A stretch of DNA of 64,000 nt, taken from assembly GCF_016653465.1 (NCBI RefSeq), contig NZ_NHSQ01000070.1:104295-168294 (forward strand), read 5' to 3'. Within the stretch, counting starts at the first letter, position 1, and every line of letters starts with the position of its first letter. Position numbers and translations under genes: made by a program. The notes under the pieces were generated by a model. The model was not told the origin of the DNA, searched no databases, and was given only the letters and a program-made list of their open reading frames with translations. This DNA is from Thiocystis minor. GTDB lineage: Bacteria > Pseudomonadota > Gammaproteobacteria > Chromatiales > Chromatiaceae. Shown here one piece after another: positions 9,801 to 18,923 of this stretch.

Positions 9801-10360
9801 ATGATGGGCATCAGCACGCTAGGGTTTGAGCGCAGCGCGACCAGATCGCCGACCTTGAACAAGGATGCCGGTCTCGCTGGCGTGTTGATTGCTGGACTCG
9901 GCTCGGGCGGTTCCGGTCTGCTCGATCCGGCCATCGCCGCGACAGCCGCCGCCTTGGCGGCTTCGATCGGTGCCAAGACCTCCGCGTCGGCCCCCAGCAT
10001 TTGTAGCAGGCGGCTCAATGTATCGGCATCACGATAGATCTCGGCATCAGGCATCGCCTGCGTCGAGAGATGCGACCACTTATTGCGGACAGTCTGCGCT
10101 TCTTTGACCCAGGTGCGGCCTTCCCGAGGCAGGCTGAGTTCCCGCGACAAGTCGTACCAGTTCTGATCGAGTAGCCGCAGGAGCGCGGCGAGGTCGAGCT
10201 TGTCCAATGTCGTCAAGCCGCGCTCCTGGACCATGCGCTGTTGCTGGAAGGTGAGGAGGTTTTCGACATGCGTTTTCCACCAGTCCGGGGACAAGGCAGG
10301 AAGATGCGCAGCAAGAAAACGGACCAGCGTAGCCGTGGTAAGTTGGAGCAGGTCGTTCAA
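6818..10360 (-). CDS. SNF2-family helicase with N-terminal Swt1-like HEPN domain
   Basis: 1180 residues. The start is a TTG at 10360 behind a strong Shine-Dalgarno sequence (GGAAGGA). Residues 1-125 resemble the Swt1-type HEPN domain and contain the RX4H ribonuclease motif RNKWSH (92-97). After a Pro/Ala linker comes a complete SNF2 motor: motif I DEVGVGKTIEAGLI (about 283), DEAH (about 403), TATP (about 433), and a second RecA domain ending QRIGRIDRYGQ. A long C-terminal region with coiled-coil character near the end (LTRAREDFERRLADLRRA) follows. It is the first gene of an operon with the GHKL-HNH gene. SNF2 proteins of this layout are found in restriction-like and abortive defence systems (DISARM and BREX relatives), but the canonical partners of those systems are absent here. 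The HEPN motif implies a possible RNase effector activity. Confidence 0.82.
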   Translation of the reverse strand: MNDLLQLTTATLVRFLAAHLPALSPDWWKTHVENLLTFQQQRMVQERGLTTLDKLDLAALLRLLDQNWYDLSRELSLPREGRTWVKEAQTVRNKWSHLSTQAMPDAEIYRDADTLSRLLQMLGADAEVLAPIEAAKAAAVAAMAGSSRPEPPEPSPAINTPARPASLFKVGDLVALRSNPSVLMPIIEVVPGGAECRYRVFQDNKKVTYYEGQIQLPAEEAESARTCLNVEGLHAYLTSLQLLSPSTANLFSLRSGRVQFVPYQYRPVLKLIRADRPRMLIADEVGVGKTIEAGLIIKELRARMDIRSVLIICPKALVSERKWYVEMRRFDEQFTALDGSLLRHCLQETHLDGEWPEQYAKAILPFSLFNEDLVFGDSGKGKQKKRGLLALDPPPKFDLVIVDEAHHIRNPATYLHQGVRYFCDNAQAAVFLTATPVQLGSEDLFTLLNVLRPDLVIDHASFAQMAAPNRPINQAIKHCRSAEDGWQAEARTCLDEVAQTEWGRLFLRESPAFQAIYDRLTDEPIDIAARVGLTRALEELYTFSPLINRTRRRDIGEFTTRKPETLTLAFTPAQQRLHDDLLDLVARILTFCHGQQNVKFMMTTIRRQAASCIYGLAPLLRNILGGKLDQLEAMESGDSDIEVDFSFVDQVRADIEALLEQAADLDPQDPKVDAFVKVLRDKGQMSNNKALVFSTYRHTLAYLADHTQRAGMRYGLIHGDVPDEERADLRRRFALPKDLPEALDVLLSSEVGCEGLDFQFCDLLVNYDLPWNPMRIEQRIGRIDRYGQKSEMVAIVNLITPGTVDADIYERCLWRIGVFQHAVGGSEEILGEITKELHDIADNFTLTPAQRAQRLQQLADNGIREIQEEERLESTQSELFGLDVPNQTWRQEIEAAETFWLSPAALQRCVTTYLANRLEPDTEYLKGEKPLKTLRLNQEARARLLNDFKGLPRANDPVAREWEKWLKGGQLTLSVTFDQKTAADHPNTVHLNVLHPLVRQAARQLEQPEAVQASLAVYSEAVAAGDYPFALYRWQKWGVKVDETLIAVSTEAVIEDALMRLLPIATDTPEGAVPNVAQFDALDTRHHSQWSLAQANHIAGNRELVEHRIQSLTVSHRARCTLLEDQLAAATNDKIRLMRQGELTRAREDFERRLADLRRAAESGDIHATPVVLGVLTITN

Positions 10361-10757
10361 GATTTTCCTTCCGTTGATGGTGCCTGGACCGACTCAGGAT
10401 TGCTGTAGTGGTTTGTGGCTTGCAGCTGAACGTCTTTAATACTCGGCCATGCGAATCCCAGACAACGTTTACCATACGTCATCGACAAGGTTTTCATCAG
10501 CCCCTGGAACAACGGTTTGATTCAGACCAAGCCCAAGGAATTCAAGCTCGACGGCGGCGATAAGCTCAAATTTTTTCGGGACATGGCCGAACCCGCGCGG
10601 CGCATCCTTGAGGTGCGGCAGGTTGTGGAGAAGTTGACCGAATAGGCAATTTCCAGCCGCATGAATCGCAGTCATTAGCCCCTGCCACGACACGCACTCA
10701 TATCGCACTCGCACGGCGCCCGCCGACGCTGTCGCCGCCGGGCGCCGGGTTCCCGAA
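10361..10757. other. boundary region between the island and the PTS operon
   Basis: About 400 bases without an intact gene. They contain the 5' leader of the helicase operon and, on the plus strand, the 3' end of an unidentified gene (listed separately). No clear terminator for the PTS operon, no tRNA and no attachment-site repeat was seen. The mix of a leader and a gene relic fits a recombination junction. Confidence 0.5.
10442..10645 (+). pseudogene. unidentified 3' gene remnant
   Basis: An open plus-strand frame ends at a TAG at 10643-10645. It reads YVIDKVFISPWNNGL, then QTKPKEFKLDGGDKLKFF, then RDMAEPARRILEVRQ, then VVEKLTE. The charged, helix-rich ending looks like the C-terminus of a real protein and ends cleanly in a stop, but no start codon in a plausible context precedes it. 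I could not assign a family. It is probably the surviving tail of a gene disrupted when the island was inserted or rearranged. Confidence 0.35.
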
Positions 10758-12845
10758 TCACCCTGCCATCGCCGCCTTCATCTCGGCGGCATACTGATCG
10801 GCATTCAGGCCGACCAGCAGATGCAGGACATTGTCCGGCAGCCGCAGGATGCCCTGGACACCCGCCGCCGCCAGGGCCGGCTCGTCGAGCTTCGCGCCGT
10901 CGCCGACCCTGACCCGCACGCGGGTCTCGGCGCAGGCTTCGGCGACCTGGACGTTCTCGCGCCCGCCCAAGCCGGCCAGAATGGCGCGGGCATTTTGCGG
11001 CGCCATGGGATCGCGATGACGCGGCTTGAGATCATCGCTCTTGTAACGCACCTGTGGCGCGGCGGCGCCCTCCGGCAGTTCTGCCTCGGGTCCGGCGGTG
11101 CTCAGATACTCCTCCATGTCGGTTTTCAGATTGTCCGATTTGGGTCCGAAGATGGCCTGAAGGTTGTTCCCGACCGTGACCACGCCGGCGGCGCCCAGCG
11201 CCTTGAGCTTGCCCGGATTGGCCTTGCTCATGTCGGCGACCTCCACCCGCAGTCGCGTGATGCAGGCGTCGAGTCCCAGGATGTTGCTCTTGCCGCCGAA
11301 GCCAAGCACCAGTTCCTTGGTGAAGTCGTCCGCGATGACGGACTTGATGTCGGCCATCTCCGGGGTCTCCGCCTCGCGTCCCGGTGTCTTGAGATCGAAC
11401 TTCAGGATCAGCACGCGGAAGGTAACATAGTAGACGGCGGCAAAAATCGGCCCCAGGATCAGCACCACCCAGGGGCGGATGTCGTTGACGTAGTAGAGCG
11501 CGTAGTCGATGAAGCCGTGGCTGAAGCTGTATCCCAGACGGGCGTCGAGCAGATAAGTGACGAGATAGGCCACCCCCACCAGGACGGCATGGACCGCGTA
11601 CAGCAGTGGCGCGACGAACAGGAAGGCGAACTCCAGCGGCTCGGTGATGCCGGTCAGGAAGGCGGTCAGCGCGGCGGAACCCATGATGCCGGCGACTCGC
11701 GCCTTGTTCTCGGGCTTGGCGCTCCGGTAGATGGCGAAGGCGGCGGCGGGCAGGCCGAACATCTTGAAGACGAAACCGCCGCCGAGGATGGCCGCCTCGT
11801 AGTCGCCGGCGAAGAAGCGGCTGATGACGCCATGGACGGTCTTGCCGGTCTCCGGATCAACATAGGTTCCTACCTCGAAAAAGAAGGGGACGTTCCAGAT
11901 GTGATGCAGACCGAAGGGCAGCAGCATGCGTTCCACCACGCCGTAGATGGTCACCGCCGCCGCTGGATTGCCGTAGGCCGCCCAGTCGCCGAAGTCGCGA
12001 ATGGCCGCGCCGATCGGCGGCCAGATGACGGCGAGCACCGCCGCCAGCCCGATGGCCGCGAAGGAGACGACGATCGGCACGAAGCGTTTGCCGGCGAAGA
12101 ATCCGAGGTAGGGCGGCAGCGAGATGCGGTAGTAGCGGTTGAACAGATAGGCCGCGATCAGCCCGATCAGGATGCCGCCGAAGACGCCGGTATCGATGGA
12201 CTCGATGCCGAAGATCTTCTTGATCTCGGCGCGGCTTTTGGCGGGCGGAAAGGCGACCATCTCGCCCCGACCCGCATCATAGAGCGCGATGGCGCCTTGC
12301 TCACCCTCGCCCACGCCAGACTGGAGTGCGAAGGGCACGCTCGCGCCGTCGCAGACCAGCGTCTCGTCCTTGACCTCATCGGCCCTGAGTTTCTCCAGCG
12401 TTCGCCCATCCTTGTCGAGACACTGGAAGCGCGCCCGCTCGCTGTCGTACTCGACATAGATCGCCTTGCCCGCCTCGCCGCTGATCCGCAGCGGTTCGAC
12501 AGGGGCCGTCAGACCGATGAATTGAAGGCCGATAACGCCCAGGGCCGCCAGCATGACGAAATAGCCGACGGTCGCCGCGAGCGCCGCCACGCCGTCGTTC
12601 TTGGTAAAGCCAAGGACCACGCCGATGGCGAAGATCAGCGGCAGGATCATGAAGATGGCGTCGCCGGAGGCGGACATGACCCGCCCGATCTCGGCGAGCC
12701 AGGCGGTATCGGCCTCGCGGGCGATGGAGGCCCCGACGCCGAGCAGGATGCCGGCGACCGGCAGCACGGACACCGGCAGCATCAGTGCCTTGCCGATCTT
12801 TTGCAGACCGCCGAAGGTATTGCCCCAAACGGATGAAATGCTCAT
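10758..12845 (-). CDS. ptsG: PTS glucose-type EIICB permease with a second IIB-like domain
   Basis: About 695 residues from the ATG at 12845, which has a GGGAGA ribosome-binding site; a longer frame starts at 12875 overlapping the previous gene. The IIC part follows PtsG closely: [35 protein letters not shown] and DLKTPGRE. It transports and phosphorylates a hexose, most likely glucose or GlcNAc, across the inner membrane. Two features are unusual. A hydrophilic insertion of roughly 85-90 residues (about 110-210) separates transmembrane segments where E. coli PtsG has only a short loop. The C-terminus carries two IIB-like domains: the first has the canonical phosphocysteine motif LDACITRLR, the second a variant ([13 protein letters not shown]) that also keeps a cysteine. 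It is the last gene of the operon, after the fused EIIA-HPr-EI. Confidence 0.9.
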   Translation of the reverse strand: MSISSVWGNTFGGLQKIGKALMLPVSVLPVAGILLGVGASIAREADTAWLAEIGRVMSASGDAIFMILPLIFAIGVVLGFTKNDGVAALAATVGYFVMLAALGVIGLQFIGLTAPVEPLRISGEAGKAIYVEYDSERARFQCLDKDGRTLEKLRADEVKDETLVCDGASVPFALQSGVGEGEQGAIALYDAGRGEMVAFPPAKSRAEIKKIFGIESIDTGVFGGILIGLIAAYLFNRYYRISLPPYLGFFAGKRFVPIVVSFAAIGLAAVLAVIWPPIGAAIRDFGDWAAYGNPAAAVTIYGVVERMLLPFGLHHIWNVPFFFEVGTYVDPETGKTVHGVISRFFAGDYEAAILGGGFVFKMFGLPAAAFAIYRSAKPENKARVAGIMGSAALTAFLTGITEPLEFAFLFVAPLLYAVHAVLVGVAYLVTYLLDARLGYSFSHGFIDYALYYVNDIRPWVVLILGPIFAAVYYVTFRVLILKFDLKTPGREAETPEMADIKSVIADDFTKELVLGFGGKSNILGLDACITRLRVEVADMSKANPGKLKALGAAGVVTVGNNLQAIFGPKSDNLKTDMEEYLSTAGPEAELPEGAAAPQVRYKSDDLKPRHRDPMAPQNARAILAGLGGRENVQVAEACAETRVRVRVGDGAKLDEPALAAAGVQGILRLPDNVLHLLVGLNADQYAAEMKAAMAG

Positions 12846-12867
12846 GGTTGCGTCTCCCGTAGTCGGC

Positions 12868-15399
12868 TCAGTCATCGCTCTGAACCAGGGCGCGCACCTC
12901 GGCGGCGGTCCCCTGGGTCAGTGCCTGTTGGGCGAGGGTCTGGCACTCGGCGAAGGAGCGCGCGCGTACCGCGGCCTTGATGGCCGGGATCGCCGGGACG
13001 CTGACCGAGAGTTCTTTCACCCCGAGTCCAATCAGGATCGGTACGGCTTGCGGATCGCTCGCCATGCCGCCGCAGACGCCCACCCATTTGCCCTCAGCGT
13101 CCGCGCCCTCGACCGTGAGCGCGATCAGCCGTAGGATCGCCGGGTTCATGGCATCGGCCTTGGCGCCGAGCTTGGGGTGGCCGCGATCCATGGCGAGTCC
13201 GTACTGGGTCAGGTCATTGGTTCCGATGGAGAAGAAACTCACCTCGCGGGCAAACTGCCGCGCCAGCACGGCGGCTGACGGCACCTCGACCATGATGCCC
13301 AGCTCGACGTCGCCGGCGTCCGGGAGCTTGGCGCGCTCTTCCTCCACCAGCCCCTTGACTGAGCGGATCTCGTCCAGGGTCGCGATCATGGGGAACATCA
13401 TGCGGATCTTGCCGGTCTTCCCGGCCCGCAGGATGGCGCGAACCTGGGTGCGCAGGATCTCCGGGCGGTCGAGTCCGATCCGCACTCCGCGAATGCCGAG
13501 CATGGGGTTCTCCTCGCGCGGCATGGGGAGATAGGCCAGCGGTTTGTCGCCGCCCACGTCCAGGGTGCGGATGATCAGCGGCTGGCCGTTCAGGGCCGCC
13601 GAAATGTCGCTGTAGATCTGGGTCTGCTCGTCCTCCGTCGGGGCGGTGGAACGGTCGAGATAGAGAAACTCGGAGCGCAGGAGTCCGACCCCTTCGGCGC
13701 CCAGGGTCATGCCCTTGCGCGCGTCCTCGATCCCGCCGATGTTGGCCACGACCTCGACGTTGTGACCGTCACTGGTGGTCGCCGGCTCGAAGGCGGCGGC
13801 GAGATCGGCGGCCTTTTTCGCGGCTAGGCGCGTCTTGGTCTCGACGATGCGGTCGATCTCCGCCGGCTCGGGGTTGATGCGCAACTGGCCCCGTCCGCCG
13901 TCCAGGATCACATCCGATCCATTGGGGAGATCCAGCGCGCGCGGCTCGATCCCGGCCACGGCGGGGATATCGAGCGCCCTGGCCAGGATGGCGACATGCG
14001 AGGTCGCCCCGCCACTGACGGTCGCGAAGCCCAGCACCTCCGCCGGGTTGAGTTGGGCGGTGTCCGATGGGGTCAGTTCCTCGGCGATCAGGATGGAGCC
14101 GACGGGGATCTTGGGCTCTTCGACCGGCTGGCCGGTGAGGATGCCAAGGACACGCCGGCCCACATCGCGCAGATCGGCGGCGCGACCGGCCATGACCTCG
14201 TTCTTGAGCCTGGACAGACGCTCGGCGTGGGTCGTATAGGCACGCTGCCAGGCGAAGGCCGCGCCCTTGCCCTTGGCGATGGCGCTCTCGGCGATGTCGA
14301 TCAGATCCGGGTCGCCCAGCAGTTCCTGATGCGCGGCGAAGATGGCCGCCTTCTTGGCGTCCGACTGCGCCTTCAGTTCGGTCTGCAACGCCTCCAGCTC
14401 GTTCTTGCCCCGGTCGAGCGCGTCTTCGAGCCGGCGTCGCTCCTTGCGCGGGTCGGTGTCGCCGGTCTCGGGAACCTGGATCTCCTCGCGGCGCAGTTGG
14501 TAGACCTTGCCAACGCCAAGACCGGGTGACGCGGCCACGCCCAGCAGTAGATTCGGATCGTCCGACAGCGGTCTGGGCGCGGGGGCCTTGGCTGGATCCG
14601 GCTCGGTGGTGGCCGGGGCCGGGGCGGGTCGACTGCCCTCGTCACCGAGTCCGGCGGCCAGCTCCGGCGCGAGTGCATCGATGGCCGCCTGGGAGTCCGG
14701 ACCCTCCGCGATCAGCACCACCTTGTCCCCCAGGGCGATTTCGAGCCCCATGATGGAGGTGACGCTCTTGGCGTTGGCCTGATCGTCGCCGCGCTGGAGC
14801 AGGATTTTGGACGCGAACCCTTTGGACAGGTTGGCGAGCACGGCGGCCGGGCGGGCATGCAGGCCGGTCGGGTTGGGGATCAGGATCGCGTCGGAGGTCA
14901 CGCGCTTGCCCGCGATCTCGGCGGCAGCGCCAGCGCCGTCCGCCAGGGTCAGCGTCAGGCAGGTATCCTGACCGGCCCGCACCCGTCCGCTGGCCTGGAC
15001 CATCCCGGCGATCGACTCGCCATTGGTCACGATCATCAGGGTCACGAGACTCTTGGCGCGGGTGGCCAGGAAATCGGCATCGAAGGCGATCAGTGCATCG
15101 CCCGTGGCGACCTGCTGTCCCAGCGTCACCTTGGGGGTGAAGCCCTCGCCCTTCAGCGTCACGGTGTCCAGACCGATATGCATCAGGATCTCGACCCCTT
15201 CGCCGGTGGTCAGGGTCACGGCGTGACCGGCGTGGTGGAGCTGGCTGATCGTCCCCGGACAGGGTGCCGTGAGCACCTGACTCAGGGGGTCGATCGAGAG
15301 TCCATCGCCGACCATTTTTTGCGAAAAGACCGGGTCCGGAACCTGTTCGAGTGGAAGGATGATCCCGTCCAGGGGCGCGCGAAGCTCAAGTGTCAGCAC
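12868..15399 (-). CDS. fused PTS phosphotransferase EIIA(Glc)-HPr-EI
   Basis: 843 residues combining three PTS components. Residues 1-150 are EIIA(Glc)-like, with the phospho-histidine in [10 protein letters not shown] (H74) and its partner His in GHAVTL (H59). Residues about 168-250 are HPr, with the active His in PTGLHARPA (H181). After a Pro/Ala linker, residues about 285-843 are enzyme I: phospho-His in [12 protein letters not shown] (H468), LLRSEFLYL, the PEP-site segment [12 protein letters not shown] and the catalytic Cys in VGVCGGMAS. The protein moves phosphate from PEP through all soluble steps to the EIICB permease encoded next. NagF-type fusions have this order. The stop lies just before the permease start, consistent with coupling. 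A 115-bp piece closely related to its EI region lies near position 1.3 kb. Confidence 0.93.
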   Translation of the reverse strand: MLTLELRAPLDGIILPLEQVPDPVFSQKMVGDGLSIDPLSQVLTAPCPGTISQLHHAGHAVTLTTGEGVEILMHIGLDTVTLKGEGFTPKVTLGQQVATGDALIAFDADFLATRAKSLVTLMIVTNGESIAGMVQASGRVRAGQDTCLTLTLADGAGAAAEIAGKRVTSDAILIPNPTGLHARPAAVLANLSKGFASKILLQRGDDQANAKSVTSIMGLEIALGDKVVLIAEGPDSQAAIDALAPELAAGLGDEGSRPAPAPATTEPDPAKAPAPRPLSDDPNLLLGVAASPGLGVGKVYQLRREEIQVPETGDTDPRKERRRLEDALDRGKNELEALQTELKAQSDAKKAAIFAAHQELLGDPDLIDIAESAIAKGKGAAFAWQRAYTTHAERLSRLKNEVMAGRAADLRDVGRRVLGILTGQPVEEPKIPVGSILIAEELTPSDTAQLNPAEVLGFATVSGGATSHVAILARALDIPAVAGIEPRALDLPNGSDVILDGGRGQLRINPEPAEIDRIVETKTRLAAKKAADLAAAFEPATTSDGHNVEVVANIGGIEDARKGMTLGAEGVGLLRSEFLYLDRSTAPTEDEQTQIYSDISAALNGQPLIIRTLDVGGDKPLAYLPMPREENPMLGIRGVRIGLDRPEILRTQVRAILRAGKTGKIRMMFPMIATLDEIRSVKGLVEEERAKLPDAGDVELGIMVEVPSAAVLARQFAREVSFFSIGTNDLTQYGLAMDRGHPKLGAKADAMNPAILRLIALTVEGADAEGKWVGVCGGMASDPQAVPILIGLGVKELSVSVPAIPAIKAAVRARSFAECQTLAQQALTQGTAAEVRALVQSDD

Positions 15400-15423
15400 T
15401 GCGTTTCTCCTGTAGATGGACGA

Positions 15424-16731
15424 TCAGAATTGCACGCTCACTTTGGCGCCAATGACCAGTGCATTGTCGATGTCGCCGGTCGCCGCCGGGCGGATGACAT
15501 ACTGAAGATCCGGCTGAATGGCAATGCCGTGGCCCAGGACGAACTTGTGGTTCAGTTCGATCACCGCCTCGTAATCCTTTTCGGCCAGATCCTGGGCGTT
15601 ACGCGCCACATTGACGCGGTCGCCGAACCAGCCGCTAGTGATCGCCAGCCCTGTGGTGTCCCTGGGACGGGCGCGGAAGAGCCCCTCATAGATCAGACCG
15701 GTGTTGAAGTACCAGGTCATGGGATTGACGTCATCGGTCAGGCTGAAGACGACCGCCCCGAAACCTGAAAGTCCGCGATCGGCACCGGCGCTCTCGCGGT
15801 AGAGCATCTGATCCGCCAGCACCCAACCCATGGCGTTGCCCGTTTCGGTGGCGTTGTCGAGTCGCCCGACATTCTGGAACTCGCCGGTCATGTAGTAGCC
15901 GCCAATCTTATAGACCCCCGGCAAGGTGTCCTTGGAATCGCGGTTGACGTGATAGTGAATCTCGCCCGCCAGGGTCACGCCGTTGTCGCCGAAGCCCCAA
16001 CTGGTGCCGTGATCGTTGTGGCCGAGGCTCGCCGGATCGCCCTCCTTGCCCTCGGGGTCGCCGTCGTAGATGGCCGCCTGAATGGTCCAGTGTCTCGCGG
16101 GGGTGTCATAGCGCGCCCGCGCGCCCCAAGTCGCCAGCGGATAGGCGGTGAAGGTGAAGGGATTTTGCAGGAACACCGGCTTGGGGCTGCCGCAGAAAGA
16201 GTTGTTGATGAACTGGCAGTAGAGCGGCGAGCGCAGGAAGTCGTCGTTCGCGATCAGACGACCATAGGCGAGGTTGAGCCGGTCATCGAGCAGGCGGGTA
16301 TTGAACTGGACATTGGCGAGCTTGACGTTCTGGCCGCCATACAGCTCCTGGACGGTAAAGAGGTTCCCGCCCTCGGAGGGGGCAACGAAGCGCTCGGAAA
16401 CACTCAGACCGTCACGCTTGGAGACCTTGATCAGCAGGTCGGTCCCGCCAATGCCCAGGAGACGTTCCAGGTCGAAACCGAGATCCAGGCCGATGTTGTC
16501 GGCGTAGGTTCCGCCTTTCACCTCGCCGCCGGAGACATTGGCCATGGGTTCGGCGGTATAGCCCAGATTGATGGTCACGCCTTGTTCCTTCCAGCGATCT
16601 CGCACGCCGCCCCAGTTGCCGGTGAGAGAGTCGCTGCCAGGGAAGTCGGTTGCCGCAGTGATCGGCGCAATCAGAACCGCGGCAATCGTCAGCGCCGCCA
16701 GGTCACGCTTGAGAGGTGGAAAGTCAGCCAT
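15424..16731 (-). CDS. oprB: OprB-family carbohydrate-selective porin
   Basis: 435 residues with an N-terminal signal peptide (basic start, then LAALTIAAVLIAPITAA). The mature start has the OprB hallmark SLTGNWGGVRDRWKEQGV. The rest shows alternating beta-barrel strands (YGRLIANDDFLRSPLYCQF, WGARARYDTPARHWTIQAAI) and ends in the outer-membrane phenylalanine (KVSVQF). It would let sugars across the outer membrane for the PTS proteins encoded immediately downstream; the gap to the fusion gene is 24 bases. It is the first gene of the operon. No convincing sigma-70 promoter was found upstream; a TATAAG hexamer lies about 30 bases before the start without a good -35 box. Confidence 0.9.
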   Translation of the reverse strand: MADFPPLKRDLAALTIAAVLIAPITAATDFPGSDSLTGNWGGVRDRWKEQGVTINLGYTAEPMANVSGGEVKGGTYADNIGLDLGFDLERLLGIGGTDLLIKVSKRDGLSVSERFVAPSEGGNLFTVQELYGGQNVKLANVQFNTRLLDDRLNLAYGRLIANDDFLRSPLYCQFINNSFCGSPKPVFLQNPFTFTAYPLATWGARARYDTPARHWTIQAAIYDGDPEGKEGDPASLGHNDHGTSWGFGDNGVTLAGEIHYHVNRDSKDTLPGVYKIGGYYMTGEFQNVGRLDNATETGNAMGWVLADQMLYRESAGADRGLSGFGAVVFSLTDDVNPMTWYFNTGLIYEGLFRARPRDTTGLAITSGWFGDRVNVARNAQDLAEKDYEAVIELNHKFVLGHGIAIQPDLQYVIRPAATGDIDNALVIGAKVSVQF

Positions 16732-17401
16732 TCTTGACGTGCTCCATATGAAGTGAACTTATAGGGTGGCGCGGATGAGGCGCCGCTCGGGAAGCGTGTC
16801 GATGCTTGGGATCTTCTCCCAATGGGAAGAATAGCGTCCTGACCTGTTGTGAGGTTGGATGGTCGCGTTCTAATCCGCCGCGGTCAACAGGATGGTCGCG
16901 GCGGTGCATCGCGTGCGAGAACCGACGGAAACTGCAATGCAGGCTCCGTCCCTCAACGCCCCAGGTTTCCCCATATACCCATTTTTGTTCGAGATCCCCT
17001 CTTGAATCAAAAAGTTGAACTCAGCGCGACCGTCGCCCGAGCCGGAGCGAAGAGGCTGAATGCAACTCGGCGATCACCGCGCGTTCGACGATTCCAGATC
17101 GAGCTTATCTCAAATCACGATCGGACGTAGATCTGACCCGGGCCTGCGTGTGCGCCCATCCACCAGGCTCGTCGGCGTGAGGCGCATGACGACGAGGGCA
17201 TTCACACCCTATTGTTTTGCGGCAAGCCCCCCGACATGCTGCGCTCGGCCAAGATTTCAACCCTTTTGCTCGGCTGACGTTCTGGCTGACGGTTTGCGGG
17301 GTTCAAAAGCGTGTGGCTGCCGACGCGGGCGGGATGCTCGCCGACCTTCAATTGGGTATGATCGCGACATTGCCCCAGCGTATCGATCAGGTCGCGTCTC
17401 T
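16732..17401. other. 670-bp divergent intergenic region oprB/surE
   Basis: No supported gene. Open frames here are short, or (17060-17401) merely extend the surE frame upstream with a low-complexity Arg-rich sequence not found in SurE. It must hold the promoters of the PTS operon and of surE. A TATGAT hexamer at 17357-17362 is 40 bases before surE but lacks a matching -35 box. No riboswitch or clear operator was recognised. Confidence 0.5.
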
Positions 17402-18151
17402 ATGAAGATCCTTGTCAGTAACGACGATGGATATCAATCGCCGGGCTTGATTGCGCTTGCCGACGCGCTCGGACAACTCGGTGATGTCGTGGTGGTGGCG
17501 CCGGAGCGCGACCGCAGTGGCGCCAGCAACTCGCTGACCCTGGATATTCCGCTACGGGCAACGCGGATGGCGAATGGTTATATCCGGGTGGATGGAACCC
17601 CGACCGACTGCGTCCATCTTGCACTGACGGGTTTGTCCGAAACCGATCCCGATCTCGTGGTTGCAGGGATCAATCATGGACCAAATCTGGGCGATGACGT
17701 GCTCTATTCCGGAACGGTCGCGGCGGCGACCGAGGGGCGCTTTCTTGGACTGCCGTCAATGGCTGTGTCCATTGCCTCTCATGAGCCCCGGTACCTTGAG
17801 ACGGCCTCCAGAGTGGCCGTGCAGTTGGTGTCCCGGCTCTGTGTGAATCCGCTGGAATCGAGCATCATCCTGAACGTGAATGTGCCGGATCGGCCTTATG
17901 AGGATCTCAAGGGATTCGTGGCAACCCGGTTGGGGCATCGACACAAGGCGGAACCCGTGGTGATGGCGCGGGATCCCCGCGGTCGGACGATTTACTGGGT
18001 TGGCCCCGCGGGGCCGGAGCAGGATGCCGGGCCGGGTACGGATTTCGATGCCGTGCGCAATGGGTTCGTGTCGATTACCCCGTTACAGGTCGATCTGACC
18101 CGGCACGCCGCGCTAGAGACGCTTGGCCACTGGTTGGCGGCGCGCGGGTGA
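17402..18151 (+). CDS. surE: 5'/3'-nucleotidase SurE
   Basis: 249 residues, the usual SurE length. The start at 17402 gives the family N-terminus [16 protein letters not shown], where the DD pair binds the metal. Other conserved parts are [26 protein letters not shown] and [21 protein letters not shown]. SurE is a survival nucleotidase that dephosphorylates nucleoside monophosphates. The frame stays open upstream to 17060, but that extension is not SurE-like. It heads the classic surE-pcm-nlpD-rpoS stationary-phase cluster. Confidence 0.96.
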   Translation: MKILVSNDDGYQSPGLIALADALGQLGDVVVVAPERDRSGASNSLTLDIPLRATRMANGYIRVDGTPTDCVHLALTGLSETDPDLVVAGINHGPNLGDDVLYSGTVAAATEGRFLGLPSMAVSIASHEPRYLETASRVAVQLVSRLCVNPLESSIILNVNVPDRPYEDLKGFVATRLGHRHKAEPVVMARDPRGRTIYWVGPAGPEQDAGPGTDFDAVRNGFVSITPLQVDLTRHAALETLGHWLAARG

Positions 18152-18180
18152 TGGTGGGCAAGATGGATCCAGGGATCGGC

Positions 18181-18813
18181 ATGACCTCCCTGCGTACCCG
18201 TCAGCGATTGATTCTTCGTCTGCGCGAGGCAGGCATTCGTTCGCCAGAGGTGCTGGCGGCACTGCGGGATCTCCCGCGCCATTTGTTCGTGGATGAGGCG
18301 CTGGCAAGCCGTGCCTACGAGGATTCGGCGCTGCCGATCGGTCATGGCCAGACGATCTCTCAGCCTTATACCGTGGCGTTCATGACACAATCGCTCCTGG
18401 AACGCGCCAGGCCGGATACGGTTCTTGAAGTTGGCACCGGCTCGGGTTTTCAGACTGCCGTTCTCGCGTCGCTGGTCCGTCGCGTCTACAGCGTGGAACG
18501 CGTCCGGGAACTGCTCGAACGCGCACAACGACGCCTGGGTGTCCTCCAGCAGAGAAACGTTCGTTTTCTGCATGCCGACGGTGCAAGGGGTTGGCTGGAA
18601 TACGCACCTTACGATGGTATTCTGGTCACCGCCGCGCCACGCGGGGTGCCCCGGATGTTAGCCGAGCAATTGGCGCCTGATGGGGTCATGGTGCTGCCGA
18701 TCGGAGATGCTGCTCGGCAGATGCTCGTGCGAGTGACCCGGGTCGGGGATGGATTCGAGCAGGAGATGCTCGAAGCGGCGAGCTTCGTGCCCATGCTAAC
18801 GGGGATTTCTTGA
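18181..18813 (+). CDS. pcm: protein-L-isoaspartate O-methyltransferase
   Basis: 210 residues from the ATG at 18181 (MTSLRTRQRLILRL), which matches the start of homologues and follows an AGGGATC ribosome-binding site. An upstream GTG at 18148 overlapping the surE stop would add eleven residues. The SAM-binding motif is VLEVGTGSGFQTAVLA, preceded by the family segment ALPIGHGQTISQPY. The enzyme methylates isoaspartyl residues in aged proteins so that they can be repaired. The gene directly follows surE and is probably co-transcribed with it. Confidence 0.95.
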   Translation: MTSLRTRQRLILRLREAGIRSPEVLAALRDLPRHLFVDEALASRAYEDSALPIGHGQTISQPYTVAFMTQSLLERARPDTVLEVGTGSGFQTAVLASLVRRVYSVERVRELLERAQRRLGVLQQRNVRFLHADGARGWLEYAPYDGILVTAAPRGVPRMLAEQLAPDGVMVLPIGDAARQMLVRVTRVGDGFEQEMLEAASFVPMLTGIS

Positions 18814-18822
18814 TCGCAATGC

Positions 18823-18852
18823 AACCGCGCGCATGAGAGCCTGCGCGGTTTT
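18823..18852 (+). terminator. possible terminator after pcm
   Basis: Inverted repeat AACCGCGC / GCGCGGTT (18823-18830 and 18843-18850) with a 12-base loop. It is followed only by a short T run (four T in all), so it is a weak or partial terminator between pcm and nlpD. Confidence 0.45.
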
Positions 18853-18923
18853 GACGCATCGGCCGGGTTGACATCAACGCATGACCACCGGATCAGACTT
18901 GGTTTAGAAGGATAAATGGGTTC

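Noticed and set aside
3735..10360. Assignment to DISARM, BREX or Zorya
   Set aside because: No DUF1998 protein, methyltransferase, PglZ/BrxC or ZorA/ZorB-like gene is visible, so a named system cannot be claimed from this window.
10821..12836. Long plus-strand ORF of 671 codons
   Set aside because: It is antisense to the PtsG gene, which has clear family motifs; the antisense frame has Gln/Arg/Asp-rich composition typical of shadows.
17060..17401. Upstream extension of SurE by 114 residues
   Set aside because: SurE proteins start at [10 protein letters not shown]; the extension is Arg-rich, unlike any SurE, and reflects an open frame in GC-rich DNA.
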